DNA of 64,000 nt from Lentibacter algarum (GTDB lineage: Bacteria; Pseudomonadota; Alphaproteobacteria; Rhodobacterales; Rhodobacteraceae): assembly GCF_040580765.1 (NCBI RefSeq), contig NZ_CP158687.1:1550001-1614000 (forward strand), written 5' to 3'. A program made the translations under genes and the position numbers. Numbering within the stretch: position 1 is the stretch's first letter; every line of letters begins with the position of its first letter. The notes beneath the pieces are model-generated. The model ran no database searches, had not been told where the DNA came from, and was given only the letters and a program-made list of their open reading frames with translations. Positions 18,851 to 28,267 of this stretch are shown here, in pieces.

Positions 18851-20257
18851 TTATTGGGTTTTTAACATCACGCTCACAGGCACAAGCTCAAGGCGGTCGC
18901 CCCGCTCCTGCAAGCCCCAGAGCAACAGTGCGCTAATGGTATCTGCGCGCAGCCGCCCAACCATCACAACGCCGCCTTCTGACTCCGCTTTCAAAGCTGC
19001 ATGGCTTAAGAAACGCTTTATGGTGCTGGCATTCTGCCCCTTGTTGTCAAAATCGCGAAAAACCGTTGCAGAAGGAACGCCTTCCTTGGCCGCAACTTTC
19101 TGCGCCGTATTCAGCCCCTTCGGGAACAAGAGCATTCCGTGGCCACTGTCGCCCAGATATTCGCTCACTTGCGATATTACCTCACGACTGCCCTGCAAAG
19201 CTGCATCAGGCGTCTCCATGATTGCGACTGCTTCCGGCAGTTTATCAAGCAAAACAGGCATCGAGACTTCTACATCCGAGGCACGTGCGCCCCGTGGCAA
19301 GCTCACCATGGCGAGCACTTCAAATCCAGCCTCACGGTAAGTCTTCATTGCGGCTTCAGCACCACTCCATGAGGTATCAATCGCAAAACTCAGCGGATAC
19401 GGAAACGTGCTAAGTGCCTCGACGCCAATATCGCTGGTACCATCATCAATCAGCACAATTGCCATTTGCGGCACGCCCTCTGTGGGCACAAACGGCGCCG
19501 AAAAGCGCTCGACAGGAGGCAGTTCGTTGATATCGACAGTCGCGCTGGCCTCGGTGACCGCATCATTTTCAGGTGCCCCCAAGGTGGGCAAGCGGCTCGA
19601 GGAACCAGCGCCCAATGTACGGGCGGGAGTTCCAATACTCACCCGCGCCGTCTCAACAGGTTGAGAGGCCTCATCCGTTGGCACTGGCGCACGCCCAATG
19701 CCATCATCCTCTGGCAAACTGGGGATTGTCAGCGTTATCTCTTCACGCTCTTCGTCTGGCAAAGGCTCAGGCTGCGGCTCAGCCTCTGCTGTCGGCTGTG
19801 GCACAACGGCGGGCTGCAGCTCGGCGGTCTCCGTTGAAACAGCAACATTACTTTCATTCGAAGGTGCTTTGGGCGCTTGCATTGCGCTCTGCCCCGCGAC
19901 AGGCTCATCCATTATAGAGCTCACCACAGGGGCTACCCCCGCATCTGGCACACTCAAATCTGCGCTGGCCACGCCTGCTTCGGGCTTTGCAGCGGCCTGA
20001 GTGTCTGGGGAGCTCATACTGTCTGTCTCTGGCGCTGTTGCCGAGGGGGTATCCCCCATTACGGGCGCGCTTTCTTCAGATGTCACTGTCGGCAGCGCCG
20101 CAGGCAAGGCCTCGGCCACCTTTGTGGCCTCTGGGGCCACAGCCCCAGTGACAGGCGCCTTACCTGTTGGCAAATCCGTAGCCAATGAAAGCGCCCCCGC
20201 GCCCACACCCGCCACCAGCGTTCCCATTATCACACCGCTCAAAAATCCGCGTGCCAC
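18851..20257 (-). CDS. Divergent polysaccharide deacetylase family protein
   Basis: C-terminal 220 residues belong to the YibQ/DUF610 relatives of NodB deacetylases: MAIVLIDDGTSDIGVEAL, PYPLSFAIDTSWSGAEAAM, LAMVSLPRGARASD, SGHGMLLFPKGLNTAQKVA. The N-terminus has a single membrane anchor (RGFLSGVIMGTLVAGVGAGA) and then about 200 residues rich in Ala, Pro, Glu, Thr and Ser, probably an unstructured periplasmic linker. Start GTG 20257 has AGAGGTGAG at proper spacing; GTG 20266 is possible. 468 residues. Substrate unknown, probably cell-wall glycan. Convergent with rluE and divergent from trpG. Confidence 0.85.
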   Translation of the reverse strand: MARGFLSGVIMGTLVAGVGAGALSLATDLPTGKAPVTGAVAPEATKVAEALPAALPTVTSEESAPVMGDTPSATAPETDSMSSPDTQAAAKPEAGVASADLSVPDAGVAPVVSSIMDEPVAGQSAMQAPKAPSNESNVAVSTETAELQPAVVPQPTAEAEPQPEPLPDEEREEITLTIPSLPEDDGIGRAPVPTDEASQPVETARVSIGTPARTLGAGSSSRLPTLGAPENDAVTEASATVDINELPPVERFSAPFVPTEGVPQMAIVLIDDGTSDIGVEALSTFPYPLSFAIDTSWSGAEAAMKTYREAGFEVLAMVSLPRGARASDVEVSMPVLLDKLPEAVAIMETPDAALQGSREVISQVSEYLGDSGHGMLLFPKGLNTAQKVAAKEGVPSATVFRDFDNKGQNASTIKRFLSHAALKAESEGGVVMVGRLRADTISALLLWGLQERGDRLELVPVSVMLKTQ

Positions 20258-20382
20258 TGAACTCACCTCTGATTTATCTGCTTCATGGGGCCTCTGCCCC
20301 TTGACGCTCAGCTCTAACCCTGAACATGTATACCGCGACCTTGGGGCGAGCCTCCAGCCCTTTCCTAACCGCGAATGGCAAG

Positions 20383-20964
20383 ATGCTGCTACTGATAGAT
20401 AATTACGACAGTTTCACCTACAACCTGGTGCATTATTGCGGCGAACTTGGCGCAGATGTGCATGTTGTACGCAACGATGCCCTCACTGTGGCCGAAGCGC
20501 TCGCGCTTGCGCCGTCCGCAATCCTTGTGTCACCCGGGCCAAAAGACCCCGCTCAAGCTGGTATATGCCTTGATCTGACACGCGCCGCAGGCGAAGCCCG
20601 CATCCCGCTCATGGGGGTTTGTTTGGGCCATCAAACCATCGGCGAGGCATTCGGCGGCAAAGTCGTGCGATGCCACGAAATTGTTCATGGAAAAATGGGC
20701 ACAATCCACCACGAGGGCAAAAGCGTCTTTGCGGACCTGCCCTCCCCCTTTGAGGCGACACGTTATCATTCTCTTGTGGTCGAGCGTGAGAGCCTCCCAG
20801 ACTGCCTTGAGGTCACAGCCGAACTCTCAGACGGAACAATCATGGGGCTCGCACACCGTGAGTTGCCGATCCATGGCGTTCAGTTTCACCCTGAGTCGAT
20901 CCGCTCCGAGCACGGGCATAAGATGTTGAAAACATTTCTTGATATGGCAAAGGAGCCGGCATGA
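20383..20964 (+). CDS. trpG: Anthranilate synthase component II (glutamine amidotransferase)
   Basis: Class I glutamine amidotransferase supplying ammonia to TrpE. Nucleophile cysteine in [18 protein letters not shown]; histidine and glutamate of the triad in [18 protein letters not shown]-terminus [18 protein letters not shown]. 193 residues from ATG 20383; an in-frame ATG at 20326 would add residues with no family match. Its stop overlaps trpD by four bases (ATGA). First gene of the trpG-trpD-trpC-moaC-moeA run. Confidence 0.96.
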   Translation: MLLLIDNYDSFTYNLVHYCGELGADVHVVRNDALTVAEALALAPSAILVSPGPKDPAQAGICLDLTRAAGEARIPLMGVCLGHQTIGEAFGGKVVRCHEIVHGKMGTIHHEGKSVFADLPSPFEATRYHSLVVERESLPDCLEVTAELSDGTIMGLAHRELPIHGVQFHPESIRSEHGHKMLKTFLDMAKEPA

Positions 20965-21983
20965 GCCAGACCCTGAAACCCCTCATCGGGTCCGCAGCCG
21001 AGCGTCCTCTCAACCGTTCTGAAGCCGAAACAGCCTTTACCGAGCTTTTCAATGGCGAGGCCACGCCCGCCCAGATCGGCGGCTTTCTCATGGCGCTGCG
21101 CACACGTGGCGAAACGGTCGAAGAATTCGCCGCTGCAGCCGCTGTGATGCGGTCCAAATGCCACGCTGTCAAAGCGCCTGACGGAGCGATGGACATTGTC
21201 GGCACAGGCGGTGATGGAAAGGGCACGCTCAACATCTCAACTGCGACGGCTTTTGTCGTGGCAGGCGCTGGCGTGCCTGTGGCCAAACACGGCAACCGCA
21301 ATCTAAGCTCAAAATCGGGCGCGGCTGACGCGCTCGGCGAACTTGGAATCAACGTCATGATTGGCGCAGAAGTTGTTGAAAAAGCGCTGCAAAGCTGTGG
21401 CATCTGCTTCATGATGGCCCCCATGCATCACCCTGCAATGGCCCATGTCGGCCCAGCCCGCGCCGAGCTTGGAACCCGCACCATCTTCAATATCCTCGGC
21501 CCACTGACAAATCCCGCAGGCGTCAAACGTCAACTCACAGGCGCCTTCAGCCGCGACCTGATACGTCCAATGGCAGAGACTCTCGGCCAACTTGGTAGCG
21601 AGCGTGCATGGCTTGTCCACGGCTCTGACGGAACAGATGAGCTCACCATCACTGGCGTCTCATGGATCGCCGCCCTCAACGAAGACGGGACGATCACCGA
21701 GCAAGAGCTTCACCCCGAAGAAGCAGGCCTGCCCGTGCATACCTTTGAAGATATCATCGGCGGCACGCCATCAGAGAATGCCACAGCCTTCCGCGCTCTG
21801 CTCGCGGGTGAAGCGTCAGCCTACCGTGATGCTGTCTTGCTGAATGCCGCTGCTGCCCTTCACGTTGCGGGCAAAGCTGATACACTCACAACAGGCGTCG
21901 CTTTGGCGCGCGAAAGCATCGACAGTGGCGCAGCGGCCCAAAAAGTCGCCGCCCTTGCCAAATTCACATCGGAGGCGTCATGA
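20961..21983 (+). CDS. trpD: Anthranilate phosphoribosyltransferase
   Basis: Joins anthranilate to PRPP. The glycine-rich PRPP loop is [18 protein letters not shown], followed by [20 protein letters not shown] and the anthranilate channel region [11 protein letters not shown]...[14 protein letters not shown]. 340 residues, complete. Overlaps trpG and trpC by four bases each, indicating coupled translation. Confidence 0.97.
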   Translation: MSQTLKPLIGSAAERPLNRSEAETAFTELFNGEATPAQIGGFLMALRTRGETVEEFAAAAAVMRSKCHAVKAPDGAMDIVGTGGDGKGTLNISTATAFVVAGAGVPVAKHGNRNLSSKSGAADALGELGINVMIGAEVVEKALQSCGICFMMAPMHHPAMAHVGPARAELGTRTIFNILGPLTNPAGVKRQLTGAFSRDLIRPMAETLGQLGSERAWLVHGSDGTDELTITGVSWIAALNEDGTITEQELHPEEAGLPVHTFEDIIGGTPSENATAFRALLAGEASAYRDAVLLNAAAALHVAGKADTLTTGVALARESIDSGAAAQKVAALAKFTSEAS

Positions 21984-22792
21984 GCCCGACAATTCTAGAC
22001 AAAATCAAAGCCTACAAGCTTGAAGAAATCGCCGCAGACAAAGCCGCCAAATCTCTTGAGGCCGTTGAAGCTTCAGCAGAGGCTGCTTCCCCTGTGCGCC
22101 CTTTCGCAGACGCTCTTTTTGAAGCAAGCAAAGCAGGCTATGGCCTCATCGCTGAAATCAAGAAAGCAAGCCCTTCCAAGGGCCTCATCCGTGCGGACTT
22201 TGACCCAGCCTCTCTGGCCCAAGCCTATGAAGCTGGCGGCGCTACATGTCTCTCGGTTCTGACAGACACACCGAGTTTTCAAGGGCACAAAAGCTTTCTC
22301 ACAGCGGCCCGCGACGCCTGTTCACTACCCGCCCTGCGCAAAGACTTCATGTATGACACCTATCAAGTCGCAGAAGCCCGCGCTCTGGGTGCAGATTGCA
22401 TTCTGATCATCATGGCCTCTGTCTCTGATGCCCAAGCACAAGAGCTTGAAGACGCGGCCACGCAGTGGGGCATGGATGCACTCCTTGAGGTCCATGACGC
22501 TGAAGAGCTGGAACGCGCCAGCGCCCTAAAGTCGCGCATGATCGGGATAAACAATCGCAATCTCAATACCTTCGAGACGTCACTTGATGTTACACGAAAG
22601 CTTTCAAAACGCGTCCCCGAAGATCGCATGATCGTCTGCGAGAGCGGCCTCTTCACGCCAGATGATCTCGCCGATATCGCCCGATACGGTGCGCGTAGCT
22701 TCCTCATCGGCGAAAGCCTGATGCGTCAGGACGATGTTGAAGTCGCGACGCGCACACTGCTGGCCAATCCGTTCAGCGCGGCAGGCGCCTGA
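21980..22792 (+). CDS. trpC: Indole-3-glycerol phosphate synthase
   Basis: Closes the indole ring from carboxyphenylaminodeoxyribulose phosphate. TIM barrel with [20 protein letters not shown] (catalytic lysine and phosphate region), [56 protein letters not shown] and [12 protein letters not shown]. 270 residues, a stand-alone TrpC without a TrpF fusion. Overlaps trpD by four bases and moaC by one (TGATG). Confidence 0.97.
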   Translation: MSPTILDKIKAYKLEEIAADKAAKSLEAVEASAEAASPVRPFADALFEASKAGYGLIAEIKKASPSKGLIRADFDPASLAQAYEAGGATCLSVLTDTPSFQGHKSFLTAARDACSLPALRKDFMYDTYQVAEARALGADCILIIMASVSDAQAQELEDAATQWGMDALLEVHDAEELERASALKSRMIGINNRNLNTFETSLDVTRKLSKRVPEDRMIVCESGLFTPDDLADIARYGARSFLIGESLMRQDDVEVATRTLLANPFSAAGA

Positions 22793-23268
22793 TGTCGGGC
22801 CTTACCCACTTTGACGCGACGGGCAACGCTCACATGGTCGATGTGTCCGACAAAGCTGTGACCTCTCGAGTTGCCACAGCCAAGGGGCATATCCGCATGG
22901 CCCCTGAGACCCTCGCCATGATCACAGAGAATCGTGCCAAAAAAGGTGATGTTCTCGCCGTGGCCCAGCTCGCAGGCATTATGGGTGCGAAAGAAACAGC
23001 GCGCCTCATCCCTCTCTGTCACCCCTTACCTATTACAAAAGTTGCACTCACGCTTGAACCAGACGAGAGTCTCCCGGGTGTGCAAATCACAGCCACAGTT
23101 AAGACCACAGGCCAAACAGGTGTCGAGATGGAAGCTCTCACAGCCGTTTCTGTGGCCGCGCTCACGGTCTATGATATGGTCAAAGCAGTCGACAAGGCCA
23201 TGGAGATAGGCGCAACCCGTGTTGTTCTAAAAGATGGCGGCAAATCAGGACGTTATGAAGAAAAATGA
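22792..23268 (+). CDS. moaC: Cyclic pyranopterin monophosphate synthase
   Basis: Second enzyme of molybdenum cofactor synthesis, acting on the MoaA product. Seen: [39 protein letters not shown] with the substrate-binding histidine, [19 protein letters not shown] and [13 protein letters not shown]. 158 residues, complete. Embedded in a trp-moa operon with a 1-base overlap to trpC and 4-base overlap to moeA. Confidence 0.97.
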   Translation: MSGLTHFDATGNAHMVDVSDKAVTSRVATAKGHIRMAPETLAMITENRAKKGDVLAVAQLAGIMGAKETARLIPLCHPLPITKVALTLEPDESLPGVQITATVKTTGQTGVEMEALTAVSVAALTVYDMVKAVDKAMEIGATRVVLKDGGKSGRYEEK

Positions 23269-24437
23269 TTTCTGTTGAAGACGCTCTGGACCACCTGTTT
23301 GCGCTTGCTCGTCCCGTCGCCACCGAGCTTTGCCCGCTGACCGAGGCTGCAGGGCGCGTTCTTGCGGCGCCGATCACTGCAAAGCTCACACAGCCCCCAT
23401 TTCCTGCATCTTCAATGGACGGATACGCGCTCAACTCGGTTGAAGCCGACATGCACGCGCAATTTGTTGTCATTGGAGAAGCAGCCGCAGGCCATGGATT
23501 TGATGGCCGCGTTGGCGCAGGCCAAGCCGTGCGCATTTTCACTGGTGCACCCGTGCCTGAAGGAGCCGATTGCGTTGTGATCCAAGAAGAGGTTGAGCGC
23601 CGCGGCAAGCTGATCACTCTTTTGACCGAAGACACATCAAAATCAAACATTCGACCCGCAGGGCAAGATTTCTCTTTGGGCGATCAGATGAAAGCGCCGC
23701 GCGTGCTCACGCCCTCTGATATCGCGCTGGCCGCATCGATGAACCACGCTGAGCTCTGCGTTTACAAACGACCCGTCGTTGCCCTTGTCTCGACAGGCGA
23801 CGAGCTTGTTCAGCCTGGTGAGACACCCGCCGACGGCCAAATCATCGCCTCCAACACCTATGGCCTCAAAGCACTTCTAGAGGCACATGGCGCAGAGGCA
23901 CGCATTCTGCCCATTGCGCGGGACAATCGTTCGAGCCTTGAGACTGTCTTTTCGCTCTGCGAGGGTGCTGACCTCATCGTAACGATTGGGGGCGCCTCCG
24001 TAGGCGATCACGATATCGTCGCCGATGTCGCCGAGAGCATGGGATTGGACCAAAGCTTTTACAAAGTGGCGATGCGCCCAGGAAAGCCGCTGATGGCAGG
24101 CCAAATGGGCGCCTCCGTCATGATCGGCCTTCCGGGTAATCCGGTTTCTGCAATGGTTTGTGGCCATGTCTTCTTGCTGCCCTTCTTGCGGGCCATGACA
24201 GGTCTTGAAGCTGCTCCGGCCGAGCGCTTCTCAGCGACACTCACTGAGCCCCTGCCTGCAAACGGTCCGCGCGAGCACTACATGCGCGCCCGCGTCACAA
24301 AAGGCCAGATCTGCGCCGAATCCCGTCAAGATTCCGCGCTTCTCTCGGTCTTGGCTTCCGCCAACGCCCTCCTGATCCGCCCGCCGCATGACAGCGCGCG
24401 CGCACTCGGTGAAACGGTCGACTATATCAGACTCTAA
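23265..24437 (+). CDS. moeA: Molybdopterin molybdotransferase
   Basis: Inserts molybdate into adenylated molybdopterin. Seen: [14 protein letters not shown] near residue 50, [58 protein letters not shown] and [28 protein letters not shown]. 390 residues, complete. Last gene of the rightward trpG-moeA run; its stop overlaps the lpxB stop on the other strand by four bases, so no intergenic terminator exists between the two converging operons. Confidence 0.96.
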   Translation: MISVEDALDHLFALARPVATELCPLTEAAGRVLAAPITAKLTQPPFPASSMDGYALNSVEADMHAQFVVIGEAAAGHGFDGRVGAGQAVRIFTGAPVPEGADCVVIQEEVERRGKLITLLTEDTSKSNIRPAGQDFSLGDQMKAPRVLTPSDIALAASMNHAELCVYKRPVVALVSTGDELVQPGETPADGQIIASNTYGLKALLEAHGAEARILPIARDNRSSLETVFSLCEGADLIVTIGGASVGDHDIVADVAESMGLDQSFYKVAMRPGKPLMAGQMGASVMIGLPGNPVSAMVCGHVFLLPFLRAMTGLEAAPAERFSATLTEPLPANGPREHYMRARVTKGQICAESRQDSALLSVLASANALLIRPPHDSARALGETVDYIRL

Positions 24438-25576
24438 TTGAGCAGCGCTTTCGCAGCACGTAGACCCGGGTCTTCCCCTCCACGGCCAAGCCTCTCGATT
24501 GTCACAAGCATCGCAGCAGCCTGTTCACCGGGCGCACGTAAAACATCAAGCACGGCCTCAGCGAGCGCTTGCGCGGTGCAGTTTTTGCCAATCCGCTCAG
24601 GCACAGCGCGCGTTTCGCTCACGAGATTCACAAGCGTCACAGTGTCGATCAAAAGCATCCGCGCCATGATCACACGGCTCAGCCACGCCATATCATAGCC
24701 GATCACCATTGGCGTTTTCGCTGCCGCAAGTTCTAATGAAACAGTCCCCGATGCCGCAAGGGCAACATCAGCAGCGGCAAAAGCTGCACGCTTCTCAGTT
24801 GCGTCTCTTGGAGACAAAAAGACAGTGCCTTGCGGAAACAAATCCCGATTTTCGGCCATAAATCCCTGCACAGCATCCGCCACCACAACAACAGCGCGCA
24901 TCTGGCTCCGCTCGGCCAAAACCGCTCGCGCCGCGTCCCCAAACCGAGCCGAAAGGCGTTTCACCTCGCCCGTCCGTGAGCCAGGCAAAAGCAAAAGCAA
25001 AGGCGCATCATCAAGACCATGCGCATCCCGAAATGCTGCAATATCCGCGCCCGTGGCCTCAGGCTCCGCCACAACAGGGTGGCCCACAAACTCAGCCTCC
25101 ATCCCTGCGGCCTGCATAAGTTCTGGCTCAAAAGGCAACAAAGTCAGCACCTTGTCGGTAAACTCTGCAAGCTTCGCTGCACGCTTGGGCCGCCATGCCC
25201 AAACGGAAGGCGCAACATAATGTATCGTTCGAATTGACGGATTGACCGCCCGCACGTCTTTCGCCACACGCTTGCAGAAATCAGGGCTGTCGATAGTCAG
25301 CAAGATATCAGGCTCAAACGCGAGCGCCGCTGTCACAGTCTCGTCCTTGCGCCGCAACAGCGCGCGGTACTTTGGCAAAACTTCCGCCAACCCCATTACA
25401 CTCAACTCGTTCATCGGAAAAATAGACGCAAGCCCCTCGGCCTCCATCAACGGTCCGCCCACCCCAGCGAATTCAACGTCAGGCAAGAGGCTCTTGAGCC
25501 CACACATCACTGCTTTGCCAAGCTTATCTCCAGACGCTTCCCCTGCAACGATAAAGACACGCCTCACACCAGCCAT
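24434..25576 (-). CDS. lpxB: Lipid-A-disaccharide synthase
   Basis: GT19 glycosyltransferase joining UDP-diacylglucosamine and lipid X. Seen: VFIVAGEASGDKLGKAVM, FAGVGGPLMEAEG, SVMGLAEVLPKYRAL, HYVAPSVWAWRPKRAAKLAE, LPFEPELMQAAGMEAEFVGH, LLLPGSRTGEVKRL and ALAASGTVSLELAAAKTPMV. 380 residues. It is the last gene of the envelope block and overlaps lpxI by 13 bases. Confidence 0.96.
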   Translation of the reverse strand: MAGVRRVFIVAGEASGDKLGKAVMCGLKSLLPDVEFAGVGGPLMEAEGLASIFPMNELSVMGLAEVLPKYRALLRRKDETVTAALAFEPDILLTIDSPDFCKRVAKDVRAVNPSIRTIHYVAPSVWAWRPKRAAKLAEFTDKVLTLLPFEPELMQAAGMEAEFVGHPVVAEPEATGADIAAFRDAHGLDDAPLLLLLPGSRTGEVKRLSARFGDAARAVLAERSQMRAVVVVADAVQGFMAENRDLFPQGTVFLSPRDATEKRAAFAAADVALAASGTVSLELAAAKTPMVIGYDMAWLSRVIMARMLLIDTVTLVNLVSETRAVPERIGKNCTAQALAEAVLDVLRAPGEQAAAMLVTIERLGRGGEDPGLRAAKALLN

Positions 25577-26346
25577 AAAAACAGCCCCGCTTCATTGAGT
25601 GTCTCAATCACCTGAGGCTGGTCCAGAACAATAACACCATCCGCTTCCAGAATAATCCCGTCAAAGCCCGCCGTCACAGCGGCGGCGGCCGTCTTTGGCC
25701 CAATTGTGGGCAAATCTGCACGCCTGTCCTGATTTGGTTTTGGGGCCTTGAAAAGAACGGCACCCTTGCCCTGACCGCCACTCAAAAAGCGCGCAAGCAT
25801 CGCATCTGTGCCCGTCACATCCTCTTGCGCCAAAATATCCTGTCCACGCAAAACACAAGCTTGGCCCAGATCCGCCTGCCCCATGCGCAGCAACACCTCG
25901 CGCCCAAGCTTGGGCAAGCCCTGATGGGCTTCTTGTGGCGTGGCTCTGGTCACAACACCTGCCGCCATCGTCAGGCCCGCCAAGAGCGCATCCGCCCCCA
26001 ATACAGCAAACCCTTTGGCCTCAAAAAGGGAGATCAACGCACGCAATGCACCGTCGTCCCCCAGTTTGAGAGCACGCAAAAACGTCGGAACAAGCGGCAG
26101 CGTTTTGAGATCGAGTCGGCCGAGCCGCAACCGCGGCCGATCAATCGCACCGCAGAAGCACACCTGAGTGACACCCCGCGCATGCAAAGCGTCCAAGAAC
26201 GTACCCAAAGTCTCGAGCCGAAACACAAGGTCAACCACCAGCTCTTCTGGCTCAAACCCCTCCAAAGCGCAAATGAGAGGCAGCTCGCGTTGCGCATCAG
26301 CAATCGCCTTGGGCAACGCCCCGCGCCCTGCGATCAGCGCAAGCAT
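25564..26346 (-). CDS. lpxI: UDP-2,3-diacylglucosamine pyrophosphatase LpxI
   Basis: LpxI (DUF1009) hydrolyses UDP-diacylglucosamine to lipid X, the step done by LpxH in E. coli. N-terminus LALIAGRGALPKAIADAQ, then GVTQVCFCGAIDRPRL, and the catalytic C-terminal domain with GLTMAAGVVTRATPQ, GTDAMLARF, VLFKAPKPNQDRRADLPTIG and GIILEADGVIVLDQPQVI. 260 residues from ATG 26346, one base after the lpxA stop, with GGGGAAC as ribosome site inside the lpxA end. The frame extends 13 codons upstream but into lpxA. Confidence 0.93.
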   Translation of the reverse strand: MLALIAGRGALPKAIADAQRELPLICALEGFEPEELVVDLVFRLETLGTFLDALHARGVTQVCFCGAIDRPRLRLGRLDLKTLPLVPTFLRALKLGDDGALRALISLFEAKGFAVLGADALLAGLTMAAGVVTRATPQEAHQGLPKLGREVLLRMGQADLGQACVLRGQDILAQEDVTGTDAMLARFLSGGQGKGAVLFKAPKPNQDRRADLPTIGPKTAAAAVTAGFDGIILEADGVIVLDQPQVIETLNEAGLFLWLV

Positions 26347-26347
26347 G

Positions 26348-27136
26348 TCAGTTCCCCGGTGTGAGGAAAGAACGGTCGCTAGCACCCGTTACAAAGCCAA
26401 CGATCTGTTGCACATAATCACTCTCACTGTCCTCACCCAAGCGGCGCGCACGCTCTTGAAACGTGCCCTCGCCCTGCGCAAGCATCTGAAAAGCAGCCCT
26501 TAGCGCCGTAATGTCCGCCCGTGCCACACCGCGCCGCTTCAAGCCAACAAGGTTGAGCCCGTCAAGTTCACCGCGTGGCCCTTGCACAAGACCATGCGGG
26601 ATCACATCATTGGTAACCATGCTCAAGGCTCCGATAATAGCGCCCTGCCCAATGCGTACAAATTGGTGAATCCCGCAGAGGCCGCCAATGATCACATCAT
26701 CTTCAATGATACAGTGCCCAGCGACAGCCGAAGAATTGACCACAATCACACGGTCCCCGAGATGCGCATCATGGGCAATGTGGCAACCAGCCATAAACAG
26801 CCCGTCATCCCCGATGACAGTCACGCCACCGCCGCCCTCAGTGCCACAGTTGATCGTCACGTGCTCTCGGATACGATTGCGCGCACCGATCTTAAGGGCC
26901 GTCTTCTCGCCCTTAAATTTGAGGTCTTGCGGCACTTCCCCGATCACAGAGAATGGGAAAACAACTGTTCCCTCGCCAATCTCGGTCTGCCCCGTCACGA
27001 CAACATGGCTCTTGATATGCACATTCGCACCCAGCACCACTTCCGCCCCAATCAGGGAAAACGGACCAATGATACAGCCTTCGCCAATCTGCGCGCCCTC
27101 TTCAATGATTGCGCTTGGATGAATATCGCTGCTCAC
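26348..27136 (-). CDS. lpxA: UDP-N-acetylglucosamine acyltransferase
   Basis: First committed enzyme of lipid A synthesis. Left-handed beta-helix of hexapeptide repeats ([20 protein letters not shown] and following), the [16 protein letters not shown] block with the catalytic histidine, and [20 protein letters not shown]. The C-terminal helical part includes [17 protein letters not shown]. 262 residues. Overlaps fabZ by four bases. Confidence 0.97.
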   Translation of the reverse strand: MSSDIHPSAIIEEGAQIGEGCIIGPFSLIGAEVVLGANVHIKSHVVVTGQTEIGEGTVVFPFSVIGEVPQDLKFKGEKTALKIGARNRIREHVTINCGTEGGGGVTVIGDDGLFMAGCHIAHDAHLGDRVIVVNSSAVAGHCIIEDDVIIGGLCGIHQFVRIGQGAIIGALSMVTNDVIPHGLVQGPRGELDGLNLVGLKRRGVARADITALRAAFQMLAQGEGTFQERARRLGEDSESDYVQQIVGFVTGASDRSFLTPGN

Positions 27137-27606
27137 TCTGCGGCCACCTTCGGCAAATCCATCATCGCTGTGAACTCGACTTCACAGGCCATCTCGCCTT
27201 CAACACTCGCAACCCCGCCAAAGCGCCAGACTTTGGCTCCCGGCTTGCCGCGCAATGTTGTCAGGTTCATCTCAAGCACATCACCCGGAACAACCATGCG
27301 TCGGAATTTGCACTTCTCGATCGCCATAAAATATACCAGAAGCTCTTTATCCGCCATGTCGAGCGCTACGCCCACCATAACAGCCGCCGTCTGCGCCATC
27401 GCCTCAACAATCGTGACACCAGGCATAATCGGCTTGCCTGGGAAGTGGCCCTGAAAATGCGGCTCGTTCATGGTTACATTCTTGATACCACGAGCAGATT
27501 GCGTGCCGACAATATCCTCAACACGATCCACCAGCAAAAAAGGATAGCGGTGCGGAATAATCCGTTGAATAAGCCCAATATCGGCGCGCATAACCTCAGT
27601 TGTCAT
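27133..27606 (-). CDS. fabZ: 3-hydroxyacyl-ACP dehydratase FabZ
   Basis: Hot-dog fold dehydratase of fatty-acid elongation. The catalytic histidine lies in [20 protein letters not shown] followed by the glutamate of [11 protein letters not shown]-terminus [19 protein letters not shown]. 157 residues from ATG 27606, with GGAAGGACA upstream; longer in-frame starts lack a site. Lies between skp and lpxA without an lpxD gene, which many other proteobacteria have at this point. Confidence 0.96.
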   Translation of the reverse strand: MTTEVMRADIGLIQRIIPHRYPFLLVDRVEDIVGTQSARGIKNVTMNEPHFQGHFPGKPIMPGVTIVEAMAQTAAVMVGVALDMADKELLVYFMAIEKCKFRRMVVPGDVLEMNLTTLRGKPGAKVWRFGGVASVEGEMACEVEFTAMMDLPKVAAE

Positions 27607-27684
27607 TGGTTGTCCTTCCAGTCTATTTTCATTCTCAGTAGCCCTCTCCAAGCTCCAAAACAAGTCATGGAGCCGAGGCTGCTG

Positions 27685-28266
27685 TTATTCGTCTTGTGGC
27701 TTTTGACCATTCAGATCAAGCGCGTCTCCACGCCCGATGGCCTCATCAATCTTGCGCACAGCGTCATTGGTGATATCCACGGCGGTATCGCGCAAGATGA
27801 TTGCGCGCATATCAAGCAAAACGCTGCCACCGCGCTCGTTCATCAGCTCAACCAAAACACCCTGCGCAGTCGCCAAGAAGCGCTGTTCAGCTGATGCACG
27901 CTGCTCTTCCAAAGCACGCGCGCGGTCTTGACGCTCGCGGCGGATCGCCTGAACTTTCTTGTCAAAGGCTTCTGCTGCATCACGGAAATCAATGGCCGAC
28001 ATAGTAGGTCTGGCGTCCGTCAGCTCTTTCTCTTCCGCGCGCAACTCTTCTTCAAGGCGCCTATTGTTGGCCGAAAGCTCTTGCGCCTCTGCTTCCAAGG
28101 CTTCTGAAATATGCTGTCCAAAAAGCGTCTCGGTAAAAAGCCTGTTGGGATCAATGATGAGAACCTCTCTTTGAGGCGCATTCAAAGACTGTGCAAAAGA
28201 CGCGCTGGCCCACAGGCAAAACCCAAGAGCCAACGGTAAAAGATGAGCTTTGATCGGCACAGCCAT
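27685..28266 (-). CDS. OmpH/Skp-like periplasmic chaperone
   Basis: Signal peptide from ATG 28266 (MAVPIKAHLLPLALGFCLWA, cleavage after ASFAQ region) followed by the Skp-like start VLIIDPNRLFTETLFGQ and a long charged coiled coil (about residues 50-130, heptads of Glu, Arg, Leu, Ala), then LVELMNERGGSVLLDMRAII. 193 residues. Expected to carry unfolded outer-membrane proteins to BamA, whose gene ends one base before this ATG. Confidence 0.9.
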   Translation of the reverse strand: MAVPIKAHLLPLALGFCLWASASFAQSLNAPQREVLIIDPNRLFTETLFGQHISEALEAEAQELSANNRRLEEELRAEEKELTDARPTMSAIDFRDAAEAFDKKVQAIRRERQDRARALEEQRASAEQRFLATAQGVLVELMNERGGSVLLDMRAIILRDTAVDITNDAVRKIDEAIGRGDALDLNGQKPQDE

Positions 28267-28267
28267 C

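Noticed and set aside
26582..27454. 290-residue plus-strand frame opposite lpxA/fabZ
   Set aside because: Antisense shadow of lpxA and fabZ, no recognisable domain or ribosome site.
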